Source: Spirometra erinaceieuropaei (Eukaryota > Platyhelminthes > Cestoda > Diphyllobothriidea > Diphyllobothriidae). From it: DNA of 64,000 bases. The stretch spans positions 74,050 through 138,049 of the forward strand of contig CACRXP010000717.1 of assembly GCA_902702965.1 (NCBI GenBank), in the 5' to 3' direction. The notes under the pieces were generated by a model, which saw only the letters and a program-made list of their open reading frames with translations, did no database searches and was not told where the DNA came from. The position numbers were made by a program, and so were the translations under genes. Each line of letters starts with the position of its first letter. Within the stretch, counting starts at the first letter, position 1. Below are positions 1-11,728 of the stretch, in pieces.

Positions 1-172
1 CCCTTTCGATAAAACCCTACATATGAGTTCTACGTAAGTCCATAATAAAGTCATATTAATCATATATACCACCAAGTCACTGACTCGTGCCAGCGTCGTC
101 AAAACAAATGATACATCCTGTATTACGCATGATATTAATTACTGCAGTGTTGGACGTTCTGCTGTCAGACCA

Positions 173-1262
173 ATGCCCGTAAAACGAGCAAAAAGTCTAG
201 TGACGTTGGGGGATGGCACATACGACGATGAAATCTGTACCACATGTTTCGGACTCATCCATAAGTTTTCGAAAATGGAGGTGGAGTTAAAAGGTCTAAA
301 AATGGAGGTAGAAAAGTTAAGGAAGCTTACTCATCACTTACGTGAAGAGAAGAAGCCGACGAATGCGGCAATCCAGAATCCGAAAAAAAAACATATGCAA
401 CCACGGCTTCTTTAGCCATATCAAACGTTGAAACTGACGAAGGTTCGTCCAGGGAACTAGACACAGTTGAATGTCAGTCTCTTAGGCGAGAAAAAGACCA
501 GTCAAAGCGAACTCAGATAACAATGAAACATCCCAGAAAAACAATGCGCACCTCTGTACGGTCCAAAAAAACATAGGCTGCCTACGTACACGCAGACCAG
601 CGAAGGAGAACGACCAGGAGGCCTACGAAGGACCGCCGGAGGCTCCCAAATATGTTGAACAATAAAGATATCGGAACACCTTGTGGACCGAATATTCAGG
701 AGGAGGCTTCGAAGAAACTGAGGTAAGCTTTTTCGACGAACGCCTCGGAAACACAGAAGGAAGGGTTATCAACAGGAAGATAAATGAATCGTACACGGAT
801 CTCAGTTTTGCTAGCCCAATAGCTACTTCATCCGAAACCGGCGAAACTAGTAAACTAGAGAAAAACGCTCAGTCACTCAAAAGATATGTGACAACAACGA
901 CCACTAGGTTCAGTCGCAAGCAAAATGTAGTTATAAAAGGAGTACCCGAATCAACGGCAACAATTCCAAAGGAGAGAGTGATGCATCACTTAGACCTTCT
1001 TCAAGTGTAGGCGAAAGCTTTGTTAAGAGACGATGAGTCACTTAGTGTTCTCAAAGCATTCCGAATAGGGAAGAGTCAGTCAGCATCCGGTTCCAATTCC
1101 CGGCCTCGACCCCTAAAAGTCATTTTGGAGACTGAAGAACAGGCCCAGCTCCTGTTACAGAGAAAATCATCTCTGCGGGGTCAGCATCCTGAAGTTTTTT
1201 CAGCCGGATTACGAGCCAAAAGATCGAATGAAAATGAGAGAGCTGATGACGGAGTTGGATAG
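173..1262 (+). pseudogene. LINE A ORF1 remnant
   Basis: ORF1 normally encodes an RNA-binding chaperone of the element's RNP. Here it survives as three open pieces. The first (173-415) has a CxxC pair (ICTTC) followed by charged, heptad-like residues that look like a short coiled coil. The later pieces (681-1010 and 1020-1262) carry NVVIKGVPES and, about 50 residues on, FRIGKS and RPRPLKVIL, resembling the RRM-like core of LINE ORF1 proteins. The same blocks in the same order occur on the minus strand at 5.5-6.7 kb (AKRAKS, CTGC, FRIGKK, RPRPLENVL), which is the main support. Frameshifts and stops separate the pieces. Confidence 0.75.
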
Positions 1263-1421
1263 GCGGAGAGGCAGCGGCGAAGCACACCTACAAATCAAGA
1301 ACGGACAAATAATTCAGGTCAAAGGGACATTTCTCTGGCCGAAGGCCGTCATACTGACAGCCTAACGGATGCAAAGGTGCCAACTCCTGAGGCTGCTCGA
1401 ACCAGTAGCTGCTGTCTATAA

Positions 1422-2110
1422 CTCTATTACACTAACTGTCAGAGTCCTCTCAAAAAGCTATACGAACTCAGATTACTAATCTCTGAACAGAAGCCACACA
1501 GAATTGTCCTAACAGAGACATGGTTGACTGAGGAAATTAGTAGTAACGAAGTCAGAATTGAAGGCTACCAACTGTTCCGTTGTGACAGATTTCAGCGTAG
1601 AGGAGGAGGCACAGCTATTTATGTGTCAAATGAAATTGCGTTCTGTCAACGAGAAATATCCGATGGTGCGCCCTAAAGTTTGAAATAATTTCATGCAAGG
1701 TTTGTATCAAACAATTACCGACACTGAACCTGTGTGTTGTCTATCGGCCTCCCCGCTAGAATGAAATCGCCGATATGGAATTACTTAGTGCACTGGAGTT
1801 TTTATGTAGGCAGGAGAACTTACTACTTCTGGGTGACTTCAACGCTCCAAGAATAGACTGGAACATTCCCTAACAAACGCCCCGTCCACGTCATTTGACC
1901 ACAAGCTACGACAACTTTCCCTGAATGAATACCTCATTCAGCACATAAAATTTGGAAAAGAATGAGAGAAGGACAATGATCTAACTGTTAAGATCTCGTT
2001 TTCAGTAAAGAAGAAGGACTCATAAGGGAAGTGAATCCACAACCTCCACTCGGTTTAAGCGATCATATTGCTTTTACCTGCGTGTGCTCTCCCCTATCCA
2101 ACCGACAACC
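1422..2110 (+). pseudogene. LINE A APE-type endonuclease remnant
   Basis: The endonuclease nicks target DNA for target-primed reverse transcription. Visible landmarks in order are LTETWLTEE near 1510 (catalytic Glu region), RRGGGTAIYV near 1600, a stop at 1674, then in another frame VVYRPPR near 1735, LLLLGDFNAPRIDW near 1825 (conserved Asp/Asn) and SDHIAF near 2055 (the catalytic SDH). All key motifs are present, but the frame changes at least twice and there are internal stops. ORF1 lies just upstream and the linker and RT follow. Confidence 0.85.
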
Positions 2111-4253
2111 AAAAATCAAGAGGCGCAGAAATATTTGGAAGGGTGACTTTAACGCAATGAGACGCACTCTTTTGGAGGAAACCTGGTTGGTCAACAAAGA
2201 AGATTCAGACGAAGTCTGGTAGTACTTTCGCGGGATTATAGAGCGTCTAATTGATTCCCATTGTCCAATAAAAATGACAAGAGCATGTTCGCGACCGCCG
2301 TGGGTCAATCCGACGACAAAAAAGACCATGAAGAAGAAACAGAGACTCTGGAAAAAGTATTTGCAACTTCGAGATCCAAGGTCACTCGCCGAATATAAAG
2401 ATCAGCGCAATAAATGCCGCAAAGAAATACGGGATGCTAGAACTTCTTTCGAGCGTCGACTGATAGCAGAATCCATTGCATGTCCCAAGAAGTTTTACGG
2501 GTACATCCGCAGTAGGAGGAAACATACGGACGAAGTTGCGTGTCTAAAGGATAGCCTCGGAAACTTATTAGTTGAAGGGCCACAGAAAGTGCGATAACTG
2601 TCTCGGTTTTTTCAATCGGTTTTTACGGAGGAGTCCTCAGAAGACATTCAGCAGTTTGAAATGGACCAAGACAGCCGGGAGCTTCAAATGCGCCAAGATA
2701 TTGCCGTCATTGAAACCGTCGCCTTTTCCATCGAAGAAGTCAGATGCGTCCTCAGTCAAATTTAATCTGGACCCGACGGAATTCCTGGGCTGATACTTAA
2801 GGAGATATCAACGGAGCTGTCAAAGCCTCTTTCGACTCTCTTTGAGCTGCCAATGAGAACAGGAAGGCTGCCCCCACAGTGGAAGACAGCTAACCTCGTT
2901 CCATTGCATAAGGGAGGGAGCAGGATGACAGCAAGCAGCTTTAGGTCTATTAGCTTAACTTGCCTCCCTTGCAAAACGATGGAAGCTATAGTAACGTGCG
3001 CTATACAGCAACTTTTGAAGAAAATAACATCTTGCAGGATTTTCAACATGGCTTCCGGAGAGGACGTTCCTGCCTCTCAAATCTGCTAGCTTGTCTGGAG
3101 ATCTGGACCAGGGCTCTAGAAGAGGGTTTTGAGGTCGATGTTGTATACATCGATTTCCGCAAAGCTTTTGACACTGTCCCGTACCAACGTCTTCTTTCCA
3201 AATTGAGCGCCATCGGCATCCGGGGAGATCTTCTGAACTGGATTAGGGCGTTTCTGGTTGGTCGGAAACAACGTGTCTGTATCGGGGATGATATGTCAGA
3301 ATGGGTGAACGTGACCAGTGGTGTGCCGCAAGGCTCAGTTCTGGGACCATTGTTCTTCATCATTTACGTTAACGACAGTCTTCAGGAACTCGACTGCGGC
3401 AAAATAATGTTTGCAGACGACGTTAAGCTCTGGCAAGTCATTAAGGGTCCGAATGATCAGAGATCCCTTCAAGATAATTCGCACCGACGGCAAGTGTGGT
3501 CGGGGAAATGGCTTCTAGATTTGAATGTGGAGAATTGTACCGTCCTTCATCTGCGTCCAACCAACTCTCATTCAAATGAGAGCCTGGGGGCATATCACCT
3601 GAAAGATATAAGGCTCCCGCAGAATCTTCACAGAAGGATCTCGGGGTTTGGATACATAGCAACCTGAAAGCAACACTGTAGTGCCACAAGGCTGCAAAAA
3701 ACGCCATGGGAGTGTTGCATGCAATCAAAAGGGCTTTCGTAAACTTTGACCAAGACCATTTTGGGAGAGTTTACGGCACCTTTGCTCGGCCCCACTTAGA
3801 ATTTGGCATAAAAGCATGACGCCCATGGCTAGAAAAGGACCAGGCATTCCTCGAACGAGTACAACGGCGTGCAGCAAAGCTGGTAAACGGTCTAAAAAGC
3901 CAATCCTACACAGACAGACTGAATTGCCTTAATTTATTCCCTCTGTGTTACAGGCAGCAAAGAGGTGATCTTATCTTCGTCTACAAGATAATACATGGCC
4001 TTGAGCATGGACTTAGCTTTGAGGACGTGTTTTAATGGCACCTTTCATCCAATCTTCGTGGTAACTCGATGAAGTCACGGACAACAATGTCCAAGCTGAA
4101 TCTTCGTTCTGAATTTTTCACGCAGAGAGTAGTGGAGAAATGGGACGATCTCCGTCAGTCAGTCTTGGAGGCTACATCTCTGCAACTCTTCAAGAACCGT
4201 TTGGATGATTATTTGTGTCCCATGTTTTCCCTCGACAGTCTGAATCTGAACTA
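2111..4253 (+). pseudogene. LINE A linker and reverse transcriptase remnant
   Basis: Basic linker (KKKQRLWKKYL, KFYGYIRSRRK) precedes a reverse transcriptase. RT fingers appear near 2770-3090 (WKTANLVPLHKGG). An open stretch to 3667 holds motif A (VYIDFRKAFDTVP), motif B (SGVPQGSVLGPLFFIIYVND) and motif C (FADDVKLW), so the catalytic aspartates are intact in that piece. The thumb and C-terminal region continue in other frames (RPHLEFGIKA, ERVQRRAAKLVNGLK, LFPLCYR) and end with VVEKWDDLRQSVLEA before a stop at 4252-4254. Frameshifts occur near 3060 and 3670, with stops at 2221, 2595 and about 4033. Cannot be functional. Confidence 0.9.
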
Positions 4254-4436
4254 ATACCCCACAATCCCGGAAATATTTTCTCTGATACAATGCTACTCAT
4301 ATGAATCAAGTACTGTTTTAATAGCGAATATTTTTATTGCTCGTGTACAGTTATTTCTAACGAGCTGGCATGTAATCAATAGGGTTTTCAAAGGCTTTGC
4401 CTATTATCCTTACCAAATAAACTGAATAAAATGAAC

Positions 4437-5384
4437 TATATTAGATCATAGTAAACAGTCAACCACCACTCCTATAAGGTCACATTCACAAGATTCAATA
4501 TGATACATGATTCAGTATTATTTTAACATATCTGATTTCGACTTACCATTGAATGCTTCTGACTCCTGATATATGGCAAGCTTCCAGAAAAACACGAAGG
4601 AAATGTGCGACCGCCCCTTTAGAGCTGACCAGATAGACTGACAACCACCAACTAGAATGTAGTAGGCGGGTCGTCCTGGGTTTCCAGCTGGGGGATTAGT
4701 TCCTGACTAACGTCGGCTCGCTCGATTGAAGGGAATGTGGACGGGGTCGATGTCCCCTTTCCTGAACGGCTGTACTTAGATTTTGGCATCAGGCGATCAG
4801 ACAATATCTCAACGTACCAGGTAGGGTCCGAGCAGTCAAAGAAGGCGCAACAGGTAAACAATACATTGAGAGAGGGAGAGGTATGAAAACGGGAGGACAA
4901 GGAGAGTCAGAGGTGCACCAAGTCCCAGGAAGTAAAAGGGGATGCTTGGTGGTCAGGAAGATGGTGTCGGGGTACAATATCCACGGGGTCTTCGACAGCG
5001 CTTTGAACTAGTCCGCCGTCCTCACCTGAAACTCCAGAGAAAAGACACACACTCAAACCACGGCACAAACCTCCTGCTTCCTTTTTGCTCGCCTCTACGT
5101 TCCTTTCCTCTTTTTAACAAAACCTGCCTTTCCGGTTCTTTCAAGAACACACCAAAATTTACCCAACTGGATAAAACTTTCAAGGTCAGGCCGATATCAA
5201 TGTTCTTCAATTTCCATGAAGGACATATTATTCCTGCTCACCCAGAAACTACCAAACTGCACACTTCAATGTTTATGTTGTACATATCGTTCTTTCTTAA
5301 AACTTTGTGGTTATGTTTCTTTGGAACTCAGGTACTTTTTAACTTAAAACAAACTCTCAATTCGCGCTCTATTGGCTAAAGAGA
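4437..5384. other. stretch without a recognised gene
   Basis: No homology recognised. The only open stretch with protein-like composition is on the minus strand at 4652-4900 (82 codons), ending in an acidic, Ser/Pro/Thr-rich tail (FPSIERADVSQELIPQ). It has no clear splice sites or partner exons, so I do not call it a gene. Confidence 0.4.
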
Positions 5385-5505
5385 CACCCAAGATAAAAGC
5401 AGTCAAAGTGCAGTCGAAATGGATGAGTTTTCTTTAGTTTTTTTTTCTGTGTTCAAGGGACCCTGACAGTGCCAAAGGGGCGCTGTAATAAACCTATTCT
5501 ATTCT
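5385..5505 (+). mobile_element. LINE 3' end, strongly 5'-truncated
   Basis: The segment ends with TGACAGTGCC, an AATAAA signal at about 5490 and a short run of TATTC units. The same TGACAGTGCC followed by an AATAAA-like signal and a simple repeat ends LINE B on the opposite strand at 7566-7615. It is therefore read as a dead-on-arrival 3' terminus. Its simple-repeat tail stops exactly where the minus strand LINE copy at 5506 begins. Confidence 0.6.
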
Positions 5506-6217
5506 ATCCTGTTAGTGCTATCTCACAATCACCTACGTTTCCTGACAGCCACGTTTCTTTTTTTACTATAATATCCGAAGAAGTATCGGCTACCTGCATT
5601 CTCAGTTCGTCAAGCTTGGAAAACAGACTCTGAGCATTGATGTGAAAGAATTTAAGTTTACAACATTCGACAGTACTTCGTTCGGTTTGTCTCGGGCTTG
5701 CCAATATTATGTTGCTGCCGCCATCATGATGACTGGCTGGTTCCAGAGCAACATCGCATTCCTCTGTATCACTCGTCCCCTGAAAATTGCCAAGTTGTTC
5801 TCTCCTGCTGCAAGTCTCCTCTTCAGCTCCGTCATGAATTCGCGGTGTCTCGGACGCTCCGCTGGACAGAAGTAAGCTGGTCTCCTCTTTACTGCCCAAA
5901 ACATTTTCCAGAGGTCGTGGCCGCACAGTTTCCGATTGTTCGCTCATCTTCTTTCCGATCCTGAAGGCTGCGCGAATGGTAACGCTTTCAGTTGAATTAA
6001 GCATCTTGTTCAGTAGGTTTTGAAGCATATCGAGGTCAGCGGACATACTCTCCTTCGGGGTAAAAGCATTCGACTCCGATAGGCCCTGGACGAGTACGCA
6101 GTGATGACGATCCAGGAGTTCATTTGTTCTTTTTCCGGCGGCCTTGTGAGCTGAAGGTCTCAGGAGATCCACCGGAGTCGTCTGGGGTTTTATACTCCTG
6201 TTGTGGTGCCTACTCAT
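5506..6217 (-). pseudogene. LINE ORF1 C-terminal part in one frame with endonuclease start
   Basis: About 237 codons without a stop. The first half carries ORF1 blocks (VLVQGLSES, AFRIGKK, RPRPLENVLG). The last ~50 codons are the start of an APE endonuclease: FFHINAQSLFSKLDEL, then DIIVKKETWLS (family consensus TETWL) and GDCEIALTG. The frame is cut at the element's broken end. Having ORF1 and endonuclease in one open frame could be the family's real organisation or the result of an indel that removed the ORF1 stop. Confidence 0.72.
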
Positions 6218-6261
6218 TGCACCTTGTCAAGAGTTTGCTTCCTCAATTCTAACCGACGGTT

Positions 6262-6669
6262 CTACTTAACACGCGGAATGGCTAAGAGAAGTTGATGGTT
6301 CGCTTCGGTTGTCTTCCATAGAAACAGGAGACTCCGTGCTATTTTCCCATCGTCAAGGGTATCGGCGTCCGTGCACTGAGTTTTTCCACAAACGGTATTC
6401 TTTGGCTGTTTTGGAGTTTTACTGTTTCCATTTGTCTTGCTAATTCTAGAGCTGTTAACCACGTTTTGCCCACCATCGTTCGCTTGCACGAGTTCCCTTA
6501 AAGCAGCCAGCTCTTTTTCGAGTTTTTGCACTTTCAGCAGAATATAGGAGCACCCAGTGCACGGTTCGTCCTCGTAACTAACAGATTTTGCTGTGAGTAC
6601 GCTTTTAGCGCGCTTTGCGGGCCACTGGTTGCAATTATAGAGAGAGCGAACGCTAATCCTGGAAGGCAA
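6262..6669 (-). pseudogene. LINE ORF1 N-terminal part
   Basis: 135 codons. PAKRAKS is followed by a CxxC pair (EPCTGCS) and a leucine-heptad stretch (KVQKLEKELAALREL), matching the N-terminus of the ORF1 remnant at 173-415 in order and spacing. The segment is separated from the next ORF1 block (5506-6217) by a stop and frame change. Role by family: RNA binding and multimerisation of the element's RNP. Confidence 0.65.
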
Positions 6670-6870
6670 GGCAAGGCCATGTCAATAGACTTTCCGTCAT
6701 GCATTGTGCCGGTCCTGGTCGTGGAACTATCAAAAATTTGCTCTGTGTCCATTAACTTCGTGCGTTCGTAAGTATATATTCGCTTTCGAGATTCAATCTG
6801 AAAATTACGACTGTATACGATGGAGAAAGACAAGTATACGAAAGGAAATGGTAAAAAGCACGCCTATTTT

Positions 6871-7560
6871 TCAAAAAGTCGCTGTAGATAAAAAATTGAA
6901 CGGTATGAAATAAACGTAGGGGTGACTCAGCCGTTTTAAGAATATCGAGGGTCCCAAATAACTCCTGTTCATCCTGGGCGTCAACGATTTTGTTTTCCTA
7001 GGCCGATATCTGCGCGCGAATCGACTCCGTAGTCCGTTGGATTTTGATGAAAAATTAACTCCGCTTAGAGACAGACTTCTGATAAATATCCACGCGAGAA
7101 TAAATTTCCAGAGAAGCAGAAAGAAATTTGGCACGTACAGTTTCAACGGCAACTTCAGAGACGGTATATGTGAAGTGGTATCTACGTCAAAATAGTCCCA
7201 GTTGGAACGCAGAAAATGTCGTTGTGCTCAGTCGGGCCCCAGTAGATAACTGAAATCACCAGGCAGCATTACGTGTTTGTAATGACAAAGTTCTTTTCGC
7301 TTGACGATGAGTGTGTCGTTTGAATCCTTCCGCCGTCCCAGCAAGCCATAAGCCAGGTCAGCATGGAGTTCTGTTTGGCACGGTAGTAGTTCAGTATGTT
7401 TAGGAGTAGCTAGCAATGCCTTTGAATGTTCAAATAAACATGCTACTCAAGTGTCGTCAGTAAAATGTGCAGTTTGCAGAGTATCATTACAAAGGTGTGA
7501 GACTGCAACTCGGGCACCCTCGGCTGTAAGGCATAATGTTTAATATGAAACAATAGTTGT
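6871..7560 (-). pseudogene. possible LINE endonuclease fragment
   Basis: A minus strand open stretch (7228-7416) includes MLPGDFSYLL, resembling the LLLGDFNY block of LINE endonucleases, preceded by a plausible strand-loop region (NDTLIVKRKELCHYK). A second open stretch (6871-7152) follows downstream without recognisable motifs. Position between two minus strand LINEs makes a third decayed copy plausible, but a single motif is weak support. Confidence 0.25.
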
Positions 7561-7565
7561 CCGGA

Positions 7566-9700
7566 TAATAATAATAATAATTTTATTTAATGCCAGTTTA
7601 CTGGCACTGTCAAAGAAAGACAAAACACAGGTCGGACTCACAGTGAGAAACTCCTTATGATTAAATACTGAGGATGAGATTTTGGTAGCTTGGATGGTTC
7701 AATAGAAAAAAAAAACTGCCGTCCATGAAATGATGTCACTTCAGGAAGGTGTGGGTCACACTGGTCGGATATCTTCGGTCTCAGTTCATCCACATGCGAT
7801 TGCTACTGGACCAAACTGAGGCATTGAAAAACCGTTTTTCGCCGGTCCTAGTGGAACCGGCCACCTGATCAGAGACCACGAACGCCATCGCTACGGTATA
7901 TTCGATCGATGTATCCAGCAACAAAAATTTGTGGGTTTTTCTGAATGCAGAAAACGAGTAATTGTCCTTTCAAGCAAAGGATGATTGTGCAGAATTTTCA
8001 AATTCCTGTGTAATTTTTCCAGACACCGATGACATTTACTGAAAAGAACCGACGATATTTAACGGTACATGCTAGAGGAAGAAATAAAAAGACCTCACGG
8101 TGACTGTGACGTCGGGAGTGCACAAGATCTTTTAAAGTAGTAAACAGGTTATAGGTACGATTATACGAAAGCTTAAATAGTAAAAAAAGTTCCTTTTGTT
8201 GCCGATGAAACCACAAAGGATCAAGGCCTGTAAGACAGCAACGTTCTTGGTAAGACAAATTCCGGTGTGGCGGGGTTAAAATTCTGTTGGTTATAAAATG
8301 TTGGACGGAATCTATTTTTTTCGCTCAGCGGCATTCATGAGGCTCAATAAAAACGAATAGTATTCCAGGCCAGGTGTGACATAAATTTCGTAAGGGCGAA
8401 TTCTATCATCGTTAGTTTTGAAATTTTGGGGGACAAACACGGTCGTTCTGCGTGATTTGGAGACTATCAGGGTGCAGTGTTCTGAGATATTAAGACTCCC
8501 GGAATATGATACACACAGATCCTTAATAAGCACAGAAACATTTATGTCGTGACCGTCAATATTTAGTTGAGGTTGGTGGTCGTCGCCAACCACCACGTCT
8601 GAGCATCTATGTCAAGAAAGATAAAGGCGTCATATGCAGAAGTACTGGGCAAAGGCCTTTAGGCCGCTCTCTAGGAGTTCGAGCATCATCTCTTGATCTG
8701 CCGACATATACCTAAATGTAACTTTCAGACCGCCGGCACAAATGAAGGGCTTAACAAACCGGAATAAATCTGGTACATCGTTAAGAAAGGCAAAATAACA
8801 GCAGGCCGAGTACACTACTCTGAATGACTCCACTCCTCACAAATGTGGGGTTGGAGGTAGCATTGGAATCTAAACTTGTTGTGTACGAACGCCCAGGTAA
8901 GAGGATATCATAATCAGAAGTTTGCTACCTATTCCGAAAGAGGAAAGTTTCAAGAAAAGAAGAAGAGCATGGTCAGCACAATCAAAACCCTTCGCGAAAT
9001 CTAAATAGGCTGTGTGAAGTGCAAAACCATTGTCCCTAGATTGGAGAACATGATTAAAGAAAGAGAGCTGACAGGTGTTACAAGGCCGAGCTTTGAGGAA
9101 TCCATGCTGAGCAGCACTCTGTGGGTTTTTATCTAATAAGTGACACATCACCTTCTCTTTGATCAATGTCTCTAAGATTTTCGAAAGTTCCCGGGAGGGT
9201 GTGTTTTGGTTGAAAGTCATCAGATCACCTCAATTTTACATGCATAGGAATGGGCAAAGTGCCTGATTCCTACTACAAAGTAGAATAGGTTTCAGTCTCA
9301 AGTGCGAGATTTAATATCTTGCATAAGAGTAATGAGAAAATTTCATCGGCATCCGCTTGCTCCGACATCATCGAGTCCAGCGCTTTGAGACTGACAGGAA
9401 CGCCGAATTGCTACAATCACATCCCACACGGTGAAGCTTACGGTCTCCTAGACTGTCCCGGTCAATGCTTGGATGGTCGGAAGCGGAAAAGTCGCATTTT
9501 CAACAATAGTTTTGGACAGGAAAGCATTGAAACTATCTGTTATCAACTGGGCATCAGCTAAAGGATTCCCGAAAACGTCTCAGAGGATGGAATGCTACGT
9601 ACTTATTGGAAGAAAAGTTTTGAGACATTTAAGGAACGGTTTCCAGGGAAGTCGACTCCTAGGTCAGCTGTTTTTTTTTCGGACAATCTGTTAGTCGCTC
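7566..9700 (-). mobile_element. LINE B, CR1-like, 5'-truncated
   Basis: Minus strand LINE with linker (9560-9700), reverse transcriptase (about 7998-9560) and 3' end. The terminus at 7566-7606 shows, read on the minus strand, TGACAGTGCC, a perfect hairpin (TGCCAGT TT ACTGGCA), an AATAAA-like signal and a short TTA repeat, typical of CR1-type 3' ends. The protein is closer to a different LINE lineage than A or C (HTAYLDFAKGFD, FFSVNVIGVWK). The upstream boundary is approximate. Confidence 0.8.
7998..9560 (-). pseudogene. LINE B reverse transcriptase remnant
   Basis: Visible blocks in order on the minus strand: SKILETLIKEKV and AQHGFLKARPCNTCQL (fingers, RT1-2), motif A HTAYLDFAKGFDCADHA near 8960, then NDVPDLFRFVKPF followed by ICAGGLKV where motif C should read FADDLKV, then DLCVSYSGSLNISEHCT, PYEIYVTPGLEY, RTYNLFTTLKDLVHSR and FFSVNVIGVWKN. 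Both catalytic aspartates of motif C are replaced by Gly, so even the un-shifted protein would be inactive. The domain is split into at least four frames. Confidence 0.85.
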
Positions 9701-10083
9701 AAAAATATCAAAAATCAAAGGGCAGAACGGAAACTTCCTTCCGAAGATGGAATCGACCAGGAAGTCTGCGCAACTCGCGGGAAAAGGGCAAGGGTAGGAA
9801 AACCTCATCCCCGACATTGCTTGTTCTCTTACAGGGGACAAAACCAGAGATATGTGGATCCAAAATTTCGTATAGTTTGGCATTGTATATGTATATGTAT
9901 ATATTGAAGGGTTACAGGCAGAGCCCTTGATGACCCTATTTATGTACAGTGCTTTCGCAGATTCGCACTCGAAGATAAAATTGAAGGCAATCGCAATGTG
10001 ATTGGGTCACCGTTCAGTTGTAAGCATTAGGTAGTGCATAGGGTCACTGTAAATGAGTGCGGAAGGATTGTACATGACAGATT

Positions 10084-11728
10084 TTACAAAACTGGCTGTG
10101 CATAGCCATGCTGTACAAGCCGACATCTGTCGAAAACTAGACGGGCAAGTTTTCTTTTAAACACACGAACTGTGTCAGCCGTCACCATCTCGCTTGGAAG
10201 CGAGTTCCACGGCCTGACAACCCGCTGGCTGAAGGAAAATTTTCGTCGGCCTAAACGCGTGCGCTCATTCCCGACTTTGTATGCATGGCCGCGTAGTTGG
10301 TTTGTACGGGCGGACTCAAAGAAGTTCTCTGCTCTTAATGAGCAACCCTGGCCGCGAACAATCCGGAACGTCCAGAGTAGACTGCAGTTTATTTGTCTAT
10401 AAGAGAGAGGGAATAGGCCAAGGAAATTCAGCCTCTCTTGATAAGACAAATGCTTTAGACCGTCGACCATCTTTGTCGCTCTGCGTTGCACCTGTTCGAG
10501 TAAGTTGATATCCTTCCTCATCAATGACGAAGCTGCTGGCATTCCATACTCTAGATGAGGTCTTACAAAGACGCCAAAGAGTCTTTCGAAAAGTTCGGGA
10601 GGAAATATTTTAAATGCACGTCTGATCCAGTGTAGAGTACTAGTTGCCTTCTGGACCATCTTTCTGCAGTGTTCTGATGGCGATAGATTTGTGGTCGTCC
10701 ATACACCCAGATCTCTGTGTCTTTCCACATTTTCCAACCTCGGCCCGTCAATATAGTACTGGTGTTTGGGAGAGGCATTGCGGCCGGTGTTCAGGTGCAA
10801 GACCACGCATTTGGACACGTTAAACTTCAAAAGCCATCTGTTCGACCAAGCACACAGTTTGTTGATGTTCGACTGCAACTTCTCTGCGTCATCGTCACAC
10901 TTGGCTTCACTCCATATTTTTATGTCATCCGCGATCATGAGAGCCTCGCAATTCACTTTGCTGATGCAGTCATTAACATAAATCAGGAAGAGTACTGGGC
11001 CTAAGCCAGAACCCTGTGGGACACCACTTTCTACCTTTACCCATTCCGAGGTGAAATTTCCAACGACGACTCTTGTAGTCTGGAGGACAGAAAACGCCTG
11101 ATCCACTTAAAAATTCATCCTTGAATTCCTACATCCCAGATCTTCTGTAAAAGAAGCCTGTGTGGGATACTGTCAAAGGCCTTCTTGAAGTTAAAAATAT
11201 GACATCTACTGGAAAACCCTAATCGGTAGCTCGTGTCCATTTCTCGCGCGAATAAAGAACACTCGTTAGGCAGGAGCGTCCTGTACGAAAGTTGTGTTGG
11301 ACATCACACAATATTTTGTTCTGTTCCATGTATTTCATCAAGTGTCTTTTGATAATTCGTTCCATTGTTTTACACGCGATGCAAGTAAGACTGACAGGAC
11401 GATAATTTCCGCAGTCAAGTCATGAGCCTCCTTTATGGATCAGAGTAATGAGTACGCACTTCCATTCTTCCGGGACCTCGCCGTCATCAAATGACTTTTG
11501 AAATATTGCGGATAAGGGTTTGCACAGTTCATTAGCAAGTTCACGAAGTGCTAGTGCGGGAATTCTATCTGGGCCAGGCGATTTGGCAGGTTTCAGCCGG
11601 AGTAGCTCGGCCCTAACTATGGTAGATGAAGAGGGTGATTCCTCGGTTAAGGAGGGTAGGGAGGGGATAGGAGGGGGACGGGTACTGGGAGGAGAGGTTG
11701 GTTGGCGAATGAATGGATGGGCAAACAC
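10084..11728 (-). pseudogene. LINE C reverse transcriptase, mostly open
   Basis: The first open part (11728-11420) has AKSPGPDRIP and EEWKCVLITLIHKGGS (fingers). Motif A lies at about 11150-11200 (KKAFDSIPHR) but in a frame interrupted by stops. From 11106 to 10084, 340 codons are open: motif B SGVPQGSGLGPVLFLIYVND, motif C MIADDIKIW (both Asp intact), thumb LLKFNVSKCVVLHL, then FVRPHLEYGMPA, LEQVQRRATKMVDGLKHLSY and the terminal QRVVRPWNSLPSEMV block. It would copy element RNA at the target nick; frameshifts in the motif A region make this copy defective. Confidence 0.9.

Larger units (their letters stand above)
172..4436 (+). mobile_element. LINE A, CR1/Jockey-like, decayed nearly complete copy
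   Basis: A non-LTR retrotransposon copy with the order ORF1, APE-type endonuclease, linker, reverse transcriptase, 3' tail. The protein blocks lie in sequence on one strand but are broken by several frameshifts and stop codons, so the copy is dead. The 3' end carries two overlapping AATAAA signals near 4416-4430 and ends in A/T-rich tail sequence with no long poly(A), as is usual for CR1-type elements. The 5' boundary is not defined; the first recognisable ORF1 codon is at 173. A related 5' half lies on the other strand at 5.5-6.7 kb. Clade assignment (CR1/Jockey) rests on endonuclease plus RT motifs. Confidence 0.88.
5506..6700 (-). mobile_element. LINE A-related copy lacking its 3' half
   Basis: Minus strand element holding ORF1 and only the first ~50 residues of the endonuclease; RT and 3' UTR are absent. 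LINEs are usually truncated at the 5' end, so retention of the 5' half indicates deletion or interruption after insertion. The break at about 5506 coincides with the tail of a plus strand LINE. The 5' limit is uncertain (6700-6900). Confidence 0.75.
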
